Shown here: in pieces, positions 6,938 through 13,169 of the stretch
Numbering within the stretch: position 1 is the stretch's first letter
Layout of the letters: the number at the start of each line of letters is the position of its first letter
Source: a virus
DNA: 22,541 nucleotides
Strand: one strand, 5' to 3'
Virus record (IMG/VR): IMGVR_UViG_3300042350_000744
Span: 1-22,541 of that record
Program-made: the position numbers and the translations under genes
The notes under the pieces: model-generated
The model's input: only the letters and a program-made list of their open reading frames with translations
Database searches by the model: none
What the model was told of the DNA's origin: nothing

Positions 6938-6959
6938 AAGGGAGGTGTTACCCTCCCTT
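6938..6959 (-). terminator. Hairpin between capsid and tail-tube genes
   Basis: A perfect 8-bp, G/C-rich stem (AAGGGAGG with CCTCCCTT) closes a 6-nt loop, 12 nt after the capsid stop. The minus-strand sequence after the stem is T/A-rich (TTAATAC) but lacks a long U run. It may be a partial terminator, an attenuator or a 3'-end stabiliser of the abundant capsid message. Confidence 0.5.
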
Positions 6960-6971
6960 ATTGGTTAATGA

Positions 6972-7934
6972 TTAGGATTGTTTTGCGATACCGTAGGTTA
7001 CGATTTCAGACGGGTTAACATAGTTAACACCGAATTTGAACGCACCGATTGCGCGGATTTTACGGTCACCAGTTGTCTTGCTCATGTCGATAGTTTGCAG
7101 AGATTCTGCATCGCTAACGAGGTCAGTCAAGAAGATGAAGTTATTGGACAATGAAGCCATCATCACGTAGTCAGAGATTCCTTCGCACACGGTCAAGGTG
7201 TAACCCAAGAATTTCAAGTCAGCATCTTTGGTGGTGTATGCCTCAGCAGATGCAGTTGCAACCGCTAAACGGTAAGCATCAGCAACAACAGGCGATACCA
7301 TCCAAAGGATTTGTGCTTTCTTTTTCTTAAGTGCTTTCGGGATTGCGTTGTAAACTTTCGTCAACTCAGCAACTACGTTAGAAGAGGTAACGGTAGTACC
7401 TGTGATACGGTTAACACCTGTTACGATACCATCTTCAAATGCGAATTGTTTTTCCAAACCATCGCACAATTCAAGGTAGTCGTTAGTGTTCCCATCGGTG
7501 TCACCTTGGAAGGTCAACACTTCAAGTTCTTCGTTTACTTTCTTACGAAGTTCTTCGTAGAAGTGAGTGGCAAACTGTGCCATGCTTCCACCTGACATGA
7601 AATCACCGGGAGCAGAGCCGGGTTTCATCCAGTCAGCAAGGAATGAAGTTTCGATGTCATCTTGACAAATCTCAACTCCGATTTGGAATTTGCATGGTTC
7701 CATTTCCTTAGCGGAAAGTGTTTGGTTGGTAGCCGCGAAGTCGCAACCTGCTTCTTGCAGTACGTCAGCGAACAACACGTTAGCGATTTTCGTTTTCTCC
7801 TTAATGTTCAGGAGTTGGCGGAATCGTGCTGTAGAGCGATCGGAAAGGAGTGTCTTAGCGTAGAACTCCTTTGGATTCACTTGCAAAAGAGCGGATGAAG
7901 CTACGCTCAAATCAAATAGATACTTCTTTGCCAT
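6972..7934 (-). CDS. Major capsid protein, HK97 fold
   Basis: This 320-residue protein is the likely major head subunit. After a short helical N-terminus come features matching small HK97-fold capsid proteins of Bacteroidota phages: an early KIANVLFADVLQEAG segment, FQIGVEICQDDIETSFLADWMKPGS, and a long spine-like helix region FATHFYEELRKKVNEELEVLTFQGD (E-loop/P-domain side). Later there is a PKALKKKKAQILWMVSPVVADAYRLA helix and the end block RKIRAIGAFKFGVNYVNPSEIVTYG, the usual closing strand. It follows the protease/scaffold gene by only 7 nt, the expected order for protease, scaffold and capsid. A hairpin follows the stop. No long N-terminal delta domain is present, in agreement with a separate scaffold. 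Confidence 0.85.
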   Translation of the reverse strand: MAKKYLFDLSVASSALLQVNPKEFYAKTLLSDRSTARFRQLLNIKEKTKIANVLFADVLQEAGCDFAATNQTLSAKEMEPCKFQIGVEICQDDIETSFLADWMKPGSAPGDFMSGGSMAQFATHFYEELRKKVNEELEVLTFQGDTDGNTNDYLELCDGLEKQFAFEDGIVTGVNRITGTTVTSSNVVAELTKVYNAIPKALKKKKAQILWMVSPVVADAYRLAVATASAEAYTTKDADLKFLGYTLTVCEGISDYVMMASLSNNFIFLTDLVSDAESLQTIDMSKTTGDRKIRAIGAFKFGVNYVNPSEIVTYGIAKQS

Positions 7935-7941
7935 GTGGTTT

Positions 7942-9297
7942 TTATTTTTCGGTTTCTGATTTTACAATTGTGTTTTCATAGAACGCCATAAACTTTTCGT
8001 GTGCGCTCATTTCTGTTTTCGCAGGTTCTTTGATTTCCTCCTCAACGGCAGGTTCACCTTCTGCGAGTTGTTTGGTTTCTGCGATGATGGAGGTCAACTC
8101 ATCAATCATAGGTTTAATCAACGCCATGATTTCGGCTTTCTGTGCATCGGTCAATGCGCCTGATGTTTCACCTTCAGGTGCGGGTGTTTCGGCAGCAGCA
8201 ACTTCTTCGGCAGGTGCATCTTCGGTCGGTTTTTCTTCCTCGGTAGGTGCGGCAGTTTCGGCCATTTCTTCTTCCTTAACTTCGGTAAACTCACCATTAA
8301 CAACGGTGTAAATCATCTTACCGATTTTATGTTCACCGTCAGGGAGTGTGATTTTTTTGCTCATATTTTTAGCTTTATTGATTACGTCGATGAAGCGTTG
8401 ATTCTGTTTTAAAATGACATCCATTGACGCTAGTTCTTCGGTTGTCACGAATTTATGCGTGATGTGTTCGGCTGAAAGCAAAAGGCTTCCACTATTTTTT
8501 TTATAGTCAGCAACAAAGTAGAACGATGTTGTTCCATCTCCGTTGTCGATTGAATCAACTGGCATTAACTCATCATACGCTAACCCCGTTTCCTCGGCAA
8601 GTTCACGTATTGCAGCGCGTTCAAGGGTTTCGTCTCCTTCAATTTTACCACCTGCAAATCCCCATACTGACGGTTCAAAGGTGTCGTTATCTTTACGCTT
8701 AAGCATGAGAGATTTATCGCCGTCAAGAACTATGACATCTGCATAGTTCGGTTTTTGTTCACTCATTTTTAGCCCAAGGAATCCCTCTACGGAATAACCC
8801 ACCTGACCATTTGCCACTAGCGATTCGTAGTACGCAGGGTCAGTAACCTGAGACACTACGAATAAAGTGCCTTTAGGACACTCGATACCGAATGTTGAAT
8901 AAGACTTATCCTGCTTTGGATTCTCCACTAACCATGCTTCTAAGATGTACGCAGGTACTTTCTTTTCCGCGTTATGTTCAAGGTTGAACAGGTCGCGGTT
9001 AGTTAGATTTTCCATGAAGCGTGAGTAGATTTTTTCAATCTCATCCTCGGTAAACTTCACGTAGTGTTCACCCATATCCTCATCAGCCTTGCGATAGATT
9101 TCCATCGGAATCATTGCAGGTGCTGCGATGCGATACTTTACGTTATCTGAAAAGAACTGTTTTGTTTCCGCTTCAAACGCCACACCCTTAACCTTGATAG
9201 CAGGTCGAGAGGTAAAGGCAATCATATCAACTCCGAGCGGCTGCCCTTCATCGTTCGTGCCTTCGATGTCAACTTCGTAAACGGGAACTTTTTCCAT
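7942..9297 (-). CDS. Prohead protease (XkdF-like) - Nudix hydrolase - scaffold fusion
   Basis: This 451-residue protein has three parts. Residues 1-177 resemble the XkdF-like putative serine protease of phage heads: SRPAIKVKGVAF, LEHNAEKKVPAYILEAWLVE with candidate catalytic His108, and GQVGYSVEGF with candidate Ser169. Residues about 184-307 are a Nudix hydrolase. The box is complete, G217-x5-E223-x7-R231-E232-L-x-E235-E236-x-G238-L, after FEPSVWGFAG and before FYFVADY. Residues 312-451 look like scaffold: LPDGEHKIGKMIYTVVNGEF, then a Pro/Glu/Ala-rich linker, a helix (TDAQKAEIMALIKPMIDELTS) and a charged tail. Nudix enzymes hydrolyse nucleoside diphosphates linked to another group; the substrate cannot be told. 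It begins the left operon, directly before the capsid gene. ATGs at 8766 and 8364, at the domain edges, could be internal starts. Confidence 0.88.
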   Translation of the reverse strand: MEKVPVYEVDIEGTNDEGQPLGVDMIAFTSRPAIKVKGVAFEAETKQFFSDNVKYRIAAPAMIPMEIYRKADEDMGEHYVKFTEDEIEKIYSRFMENLTNRDLFNLEHNAEKKVPAYILEAWLVENPKQDKSYSTFGIECPKGTLFVVSQVTDPAYYESLVANGQVGYSVEGFLGLKMSEQKPNYADVIVLDGDKSLMLKRKDNDTFEPSVWGFAGGKIEGDETLERAAIRELAEETGLAYDELMPVDSIDNGDGTTSFYFVADYKKNSGSLLLSAEHITHKFVTTEELASMDVILKQNQRFIDVINKAKNMSKKITLPDGEHKIGKMIYTVVNGEFTEVKEEEMAETAAPTEEEKPTEDAPAEEVAAAETPAPEGETSGALTDAQKAEIMALIKPMIDELTSIIAETKQLAEGEPAVEEEIKEPAKTEMSAHEKFMAFYENTIVKSETEK

Positions 9298-9341
9298 TTA
9301 CTTACAAATGGAATATTTATAATTTTTGTGTTACTTTGTGC

Positions 9342-9349
9342 CAAACGTA
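9342..9349 (-). promoter_or_regulatory. Candidate Bacteroidota-type promoter (-7 element) for the head operon
   Basis: The minus strand carries TACGTTTG, an exact match to the Bacteroidota -7 consensus TAnnTTTG. Transcription would start near 9336, about 40 nt before the ATG at 9297. No clear TTTG -33 box is seen at the usual distance (TTTC at best), so the site is tentative. The same 56-nt intergenic region must also drive the divergent plus-strand genes. TTACTTTG at 9331-9338 on the plus strand is a one-mismatch candidate for that direction. Confidence 0.38.
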
Positions 9350-9353
9350 AACT

Positions 9354-9935
9354 ATGATACAGGTAAGAAATGAAACCATGCGCAACGCGCCGCATGAAAT
9401 GACAATTGGTGATTTCGAGAAAGTCACCACCGCGCTAAACAATAAGACTGACGGCATCATTGACCGATACGCCAAGGTGTTTCACATCTTAGGGTTGAGC
9501 AAAGACCTAATCGAAGATTTAGAGTCCGATGAGTTCAACGCGCTTATTCGCGAGTTCACCGACCAATCGAAAGCAGTACCGAGTGAGTGTGTCCCCTCGA
9601 TTGAAATAGACGGGGTTAAGTATGTTGCCTTTACAGATAGCCTAAAAATTAAGGTCAAAGACATGAAGTTGATTGAAAAGTTCGTCGGCATCGGCACTTC
9701 ATGGGTTGCTGAGATGATGGGTGTGCTGTTTAAGAAAGAAGGACTGAGCAACATGGAACACTATGACGTTAACCACATCAAGCACAAGGCTAAGATGTTC
9801 CGTGAGAAGGTGACGGCAGACGTTGCGTTCCCGTACATGATGGAGTTGAGTGGTCGAATGGTGCAATCATTACAGAAAGAAACAAATGCAGATAAAACAA
9901 CTACTACCGAAGGAGTGGTCAGAACTATCGACTGA
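9354..9935 (+). CDS. Tail-assembly-chaperone-like protein 1 (putative)
   Basis: This 193-residue, mostly helical protein starts at 9354 on the plus strand; an ATG at 9378 is a possible alternative. It has MTIGDFEKVTTALNN followed by DRYAKVFHILGLSKDLIEDL and LESDEFNALIREF, a helix pattern like siphophage tail assembly chaperones, which coat the tape measure before tube assembly. A second similar half follows from SIEIDGVKYVAF to the C-terminus. This half aligns by eye with residues about 85-190 of the next gene, so the two look like diverged copies. The next gene begins 50 nt before this stop. Odd points: it is one of only two plus-strand genes, and chaperones normally lie directly upstream of, and on the same strand as, the tape measure. 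The role is inferred. Confidence 0.6.
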   Translation: MIQVRNETMRNAPHEMTIGDFEKVTTALNNKTDGIIDRYAKVFHILGLSKDLIEDLESDEFNALIREFTDQSKAVPSECVPSIEIDGVKYVAFTDSLKIKVKDMKLIEKFVGIGTSWVAEMMGVLFKKEGLSNMEHYDVNHIKHKAKMFREKVTADVAFPYMMELSGRMVQSLQKETNADKTTTTEGVVRTID

Positions 9936-10671
9936 TAGGTTTATCGAGTTTAAGCAGTTAAATCCCGAAGAATTTACATCGGTTATCGAGTACCGCATCG
10001 CTCAATTGTGTGTGTTGCTCGATACCGATACTACGGAATTTGATTTCGATGAACTTTACGACACCGAACTGGAGGAAATCATGGATGGTATACGTTTTAT
10101 TAAGCGTGAACCGCGTGGTAATCTTAGAAAATCTATCAACGGATTAATGTTTAAGCCCGTCGAGACCATGACCATCGGTGAATTTATCGACGTGTCCACA
10201 CTCATGCAGGACTTTTATCAGAACTTCACGCAGATTCTTTGCTATGCCTACCGAGGTACGGACGAAAACGCATGGGGAAAGGTAATCTATCAGCCTATTG
10301 ATACGATACCATTCGATGATAGACGAAGGATGTTCGATAAACTTTCCATAGACCAAACATACCCAGCTGTTAACGCATGGGTTGACCGCGTTCAATGGTT
10401 CATAACAGAATACACAGGGCTATTTGATACCGACCCTGAGCCAGTTGCGGAGGAGGATTTGAAAGAGATGGACGCGGAAGAAAAGAAAGTTGCGCAGCAG
10501 CAGAACAAATTCCAAAAATGGGCGTGGGAAAAAACAATCCACGACCTATGCGATGGCGATTTGACGAAGTTCGACGAGGTTACAGATATGCCCGCAACAT
10601 TCGTATTCAATATGATGTCTATGCGTTCTGATTTGGGTATCTCAGGTGGTAAATCTCATCCGCAATTTTAA
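9886..10671 (+). CDS. Tail-assembly-chaperone-like protein 2 (putative)
   Basis: The preferred start is 9886 (MQIKQLLPKEWSEL, 261 residues), because it follows an A-rich leader and the upstream ATG at 9850 adds only 12 unlikely residues. The N-terminal part (WSELSTDRFIEFKQL, then YRIAQLCVLLDTD) and the middle MTIGEFIDVSTLMQDFYQNFTQILCYAY, followed by FDDRRRMFDKLSIDQ, mirror the layout of the preceding gene and resemble Bacteroidota phage tail assembly chaperones. An acidic linker (about 195-225) leads to a helical C-terminal part with FQKWAWEKTIHDLCDGDLTKFDEVTDMP. It overlaps the first gene by 50 nt in the +1 frame and the convergent glycosyltransferase gene by 53 nt. Function is inferred from pattern only. 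Confidence 0.6.
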   Translation: MQIKQLLPKEWSELSTDRFIEFKQLNPEEFTSVIEYRIAQLCVLLDTDTTEFDFDELYDTELEEIMDGIRFIKREPRGNLRKSINGLMFKPVETMTIGEFIDVSTLMQDFYQNFTQILCYAYRGTDENAWGKVIYQPIDTIPFDDRRRMFDKLSIDQTYPAVNAWVDRVQWFITEYTGLFDTDPEPVAEEDLKEMDAEEKKVAQQQNKFQKWAWEKTIHDLCDGDLTKFDEVTDMPATFVFNMMSMRSDLGISGGKSHPQF

Positions 10672-11326
10672 TTTGTTCGGTTTCCTTTTTATGAAACTTT
10701 TCAAAGATGCTATCACCGCGTTCCGAGTCTTGAGGCATAAGCCAACGGTGCGCGTGTGGTAGTAGTGTGATTGGTTGATTATACATCGCACATTCCAAAG
10801 AGAATAGTAAATCGGTCATACATTGGCGTTCGTCATATGCAATCCATTCAGGTTTCACAACCGATGTATCAAATGCGCTAACACCTGTGCCTAATACGTC
10901 CACTTGCCACTTGCCACGTATCTCCTCGGCGAAGTGAAAACGTTTATGTTGCGAATAGTACGAACGGTTACGACCTAGTAATAACCTACCGTGATGCGTT
11001 ACTATTGGATTAACGCGCAATGCCTCAGTCATTGTGCGCACATAGTCCGATGGGTATAGTATATCATCATCAAGCGTGAAGTATTGTTCGCGCTGCATGG
11101 TATCAAGGAACACATACTTACCGTTGTCTTTTAGGTCATGCTCTTGAACGCGCAGGTACATAGAACTTTTCCCTACCTGCTTGAAATATCTCAACTCATC
11201 AGGAATACGCTCATACTCATTCAGGCAAATGCGAATAACATCGAACTGACCGTCGATAGTTTTAAGCATATTAAGCAATAGCGGCAACCGCTTTGGATAC
11301 GTTGCAATGTTAGCGGTTACAAGCAT
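10619..11326 (-). CDS. GT-A-type glycosyltransferase (third of cassette)
   Basis: This 235-residue protein begins with a Rossmann-like strand and helix (MLVTANIATYPKRLPLLLNML). It has a second strand with the candidate metal-binding motif YFTLDDDILYP (Asp86-88), as in GT-A nucleotide-sugar transferases. The later VDVLGTGVSAFDTSV and DLLFSLECAM segments resemble the acceptor region of GT-A enzymes, and PHAHRW near residue 195 offers a late His. It would transfer a sugar from a nucleotide donor; donor and acceptor cannot be told. The start overlaps the 66-residue gene by 10 nt. The 3' end overlaps the convergent plus-strand gene by 53 nt. No signal peptide or membrane span is seen, so it is likely cytoplasmic. 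Confidence 0.75.
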   Translation of the reverse strand: MLVTANIATYPKRLPLLLNMLKTIDGQFDVIRICLNEYERIPDELRYFKQVGKSSMYLRVQEHDLKDNGKYVFLDTMQREQYFTLDDDILYPSDYVRTMTEALRVNPIVTHHGRLLLGRNRSYYSQHKRFHFAEEIRGKWQVDVLGTGVSAFDTSVVKPEWIAYDERQCMTDLLFSLECAMYNQPITLLPHAHRWLMPQDSERGDSIFEKFHKKETEQIKIADEIYHLRYPNQNA

Positions 11327-11517
11327 GGTCGTAGTGTTGCTATTTCCTTGTCGATGTCGTACGAGAACTTCACGCGGTTGTTCTTATTGTGCTTGTTCCA
11401 TTGTGTTGACACGAGCTGTCTAGCGGATTGCACCTCATGTGGTTGCAGGTAAATAGTTGCGCTGCCATTTGCTAACGCAGCGATACAAGCGTCTAAATAT
11501 TTTTCCTTTTTCTTCAT
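11317..11517 (-). CDS. Hypothetical small protein in glycosyltransferase cassette
   Basis: This 66-residue, lysine- and asparagine-rich protein is not recognised. Its first 38 residues are probably helical (KKEKYLDACIAALANG, then PHEVQSARQLVSTQW). The central part (NKHNKNNRVKFSYD) is basic. It lies 4 nt after the GT25-like gene and its stop overlaps the next glycosyltransferase start by 10 nt, which supports translation. No function is proposed. Confidence 0.5.
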   Translation of the reverse strand: MKKKEKYLDACIAALANGSATIYLQPHEVQSARQLVSTQWNKHNKNNRVKFSYDIDKEIATLRPCL

Positions 11518-11521
11518 GATG

Positions 11522-12121
11522 CTAAGATAAATATTTTAATTTATCACCTTGTAGATTCACGCCAGTAATATCAGACAACGAGTTTAACTGCCATGCGTAA
11601 CACTTGCGCGTGATAAGGCATTTGTGCGATTGCTGAAACTCCGTGAATAGCACATCAACTTTCCACATACGTGAGTTCAACACGTTTAACAACGCGGGTA
11701 TTGAAGACTTACGAATAGCATACGCATGAGTGCAATATACTTCGAGTGCCTTGTCGAACTTTTCATTATACGGTTCAATGGGTTTCTTTGATAGTGTTTT
11801 ATTCCCACCGAAATAAACTAACTCAACATCGCTAGGCACGTCATTGAGTATAGCGGTTGTCCATTCCTTATCTAGTACACAATCATCTTCCATTACTATA
11901 CACCAATCGTATTCCAATGTGGTGAACATATTCAGTACTTTCTTATGCGATTCGAGGCAACCGAAATGGCCTTGCAGGTTGGCACGTTTAACGTCGGGGA
12001 ATTTCTTCTTTCCGTTCACACCTTCGACAAAGAAATAGTCATCTATTCCCATGTTCATGAACTGCCTTACGATGTGTTGCCGCCTGTCATTGCGGTGTGA
12101 TAAATTAATAACGAGTATCAT
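11522..12121 (-). CDS. Glycosyltransferase family 25-like protein (second of cassette)
   Basis: This 199-residue protein matches the GT25 (LPS glycosyltransferase) pattern: an opening VINLSHRNDRRQHIVRQFMNMG, then FFVEGVNGK, the block GHFGCLESHKKVL (residues 51-63), and the metal-binding IVMEDDCVLD with EDD at 78-80. GT25 enzymes add sugars, usually galactose or glucose, to lipooligosaccharide or collagen-like acceptors. The C-terminal region with THAYAIRKSSIPALL also fits the family. It is shorter than typical members (about 250 residues), lacking part of the C-terminal region. The ATG overlaps the upstream glycosyltransferase stop (12118-12121). The acceptor is unknown; it could be a virion protein, DNA, or the host surface. 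Confidence 0.82.
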   Translation of the reverse strand: MILVINLSHRNDRRQHIVRQFMNMGIDDYFFVEGVNGKKKFPDVKRANLQGHFGCLESHKKVLNMFTTLEYDWCIVMEDDCVLDKEWTTAILNDVPSDVELVYFGGNKTLSKKPIEPYNEKFDKALEVYCTHAYAIRKSSIPALLNVLNSRMWKVDVLFTEFQQSHKCLITRKCYAWQLNSLSDITGVNLQGDKLKYLS

Positions 12122-12759
12122 TTAATAGAGTTTAACGGAAACTTTTTGCGTTCATCATGGTGCATCATTGAACAATCATTTCCCATATGGTCGCATATTG
12201 ATTTGTACGGTTGTATGATAGGCACATGATGACGTTGCAAGTGTTCGGTAATGTACTTACCAACACCTGATGAGGCGTTCAGGTTTAACCATCTGTCAGG
12301 TACGTTAGGCATACGGTAGTTGAATACCTTGCGTAGTGTCTTGTTGGATATAGCGAAGTGAGCATCTACCCAACCTATCTGTCTGTATAAATTGTTCAAT
12401 CTCTTAGGTTGATAGTTCACCCATACCGATTCTCTATCATCGCGGTGGTAGTGTAGTACACCGTCTTCGGTAAACCGCATAGCGTCTATCAATGCCTTGG
12501 TGTCCCAGTCTCCGAAATCATCCTGCGCGAATACAAACCAATCGGCATCGGTTGTTGATGCGTGGTTAAATGCAACTTGCCAATGTTTGTGAAATCCTTT
12601 CTTACCGAGGTGTTGCGGTGAACGTAAAGTGTGAAGCGTGGTGATGAAATCAGAATGGTCATCCACTACCGTAACACTCCCAACCGTACTGAGTTGGCGA
12701 GCGCAATCAAGTAGTAATTTTTCCCTATTGTAAGAGAAAATATATGAATGAATTTTCAT
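12118..12759 (-). CDS. GT-A-like glycosyltransferase (first of cassette)
   Basis: This 213-residue protein starts MKIHSYIFSYNREKLLLDCARQL and has VTVVDDHSD at about residues 29-37, the usual nucleotide-binding start of GT2-type folds. WFVFAQDDFGDWD at 74-86 carries the acidic motif QDD that would hold the metal. FHKHWQVAFNHA between them resembles the G-x-x-x-A-x-N-x-A/G helix of GT2 enzymes. The later HFAISNKTLRKVF and MPNVPDRWLN segments are typical of the acceptor half. It is coupled by ATGA overlaps to the upstream 136-residue gene (12756-12759) and the downstream GT25-like gene. Substrates cannot be told. Confidence 0.72.
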   Translation of the reverse strand: MKIHSYIFSYNREKLLLDCARQLSTVGSVTVVDDHSDFITTLHTLRSPQHLGKKGFHKHWQVAFNHASTTDADWFVFAQDDFGDWDTKALIDAMRFTEDGVLHYHRDDRESVWVNYQPKRLNNLYRQIGWVDAHFAISNKTLRKVFNYRMPNVPDRWLNLNASSGVGKYITEHLQRHHVPIIQPYKSICDHMGNDCSMMHHDERKKFPLNSIK

Positions 12760-13166
12760 TTCAAATAACTAGGAGTGTCGCTTCCGATGTAGTTAAAGTC
12801 AACTGTTACAACTGGTCTATTGCGTAGCTTGTCGAGTTTCTTCGGTACTTTCAATACATCGTATTTCTGTACGTACCATTCTAAAAAATCCGAATACACT
12901 TGCAGGAATATCGCTTGAACTTTCGGTCGCTTGAACCACTTATCGGTGATGCGTTGCGGTGCGATATACTTCGTTCCCTCATCGAGAAAGAAATAATAGA
13001 ATCGCGTATTGATGATGCAATTCATATTCCCATCCTCCTCCACAGTTAGCGAGATACGTACGCTGTCATACATCGCCCATGTGTCCACTAATCCGAGATC
13101 GCGGATGACGCGCTTTAGTTCCCATGCCAAAGCGTTACGCTCTTTATATTTTACCTTGTATGCCAT
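12756..13166 (-). CDS. Putative neck/tail-completion protein (HK97 gp10-like, tentative)
   Basis: This 136-residue protein has an N-terminal helix (NALAWELKRVIRDLGLV), then DSVRISLTVEEDGNMNCIINTRFYYFFLDEGT, and PQRITDKWFKRPKVQAIFLQVYSDFLEWYVQKYDVL. The pattern of a D-S-V/I strand, a Y-x-x-x-x-(D/E)-x-G-T turn and a late amphipathic helix recalls HK97 gp10-like tail completion proteins. A Bacteroidota variant often lies beside the tape measure gene. It begins 3 nt after the tape measure stop. Function is inferred from layout; direct homology is uncertain. Confidence 0.5.
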   Translation of the reverse strand: MAYKVKYKERNALAWELKRVIRDLGLVDTWAMYDSVRISLTVEEDGNMNCIINTRFYYFFLDEGTKYIAPQRITDKWFKRPKVQAIFLQVYSDFLEWYVQKYDVLKVPKKLDKLRNRPVVTVDFNYIGSDTPSYLK

Positions 13167-13169
13167 AGT

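Noticed and set aside
8030-8311. 93-codon Ser/Ala-rich plus-strand frame opposite the scaffold part
   Set aside because: It is the reverse complement of the Glu/Ala/Pro-rich scaffold linker and not a credible protein.
9850-9935. Possible programmed frameshift joining the two chaperone-like genes, as in lambda G/GT
   Set aside because: The second frame is +1 (or -2) to the first, not -1. No slippery heptamer was noted in the overlap, and the second gene has its own well-placed ATG at 9886.
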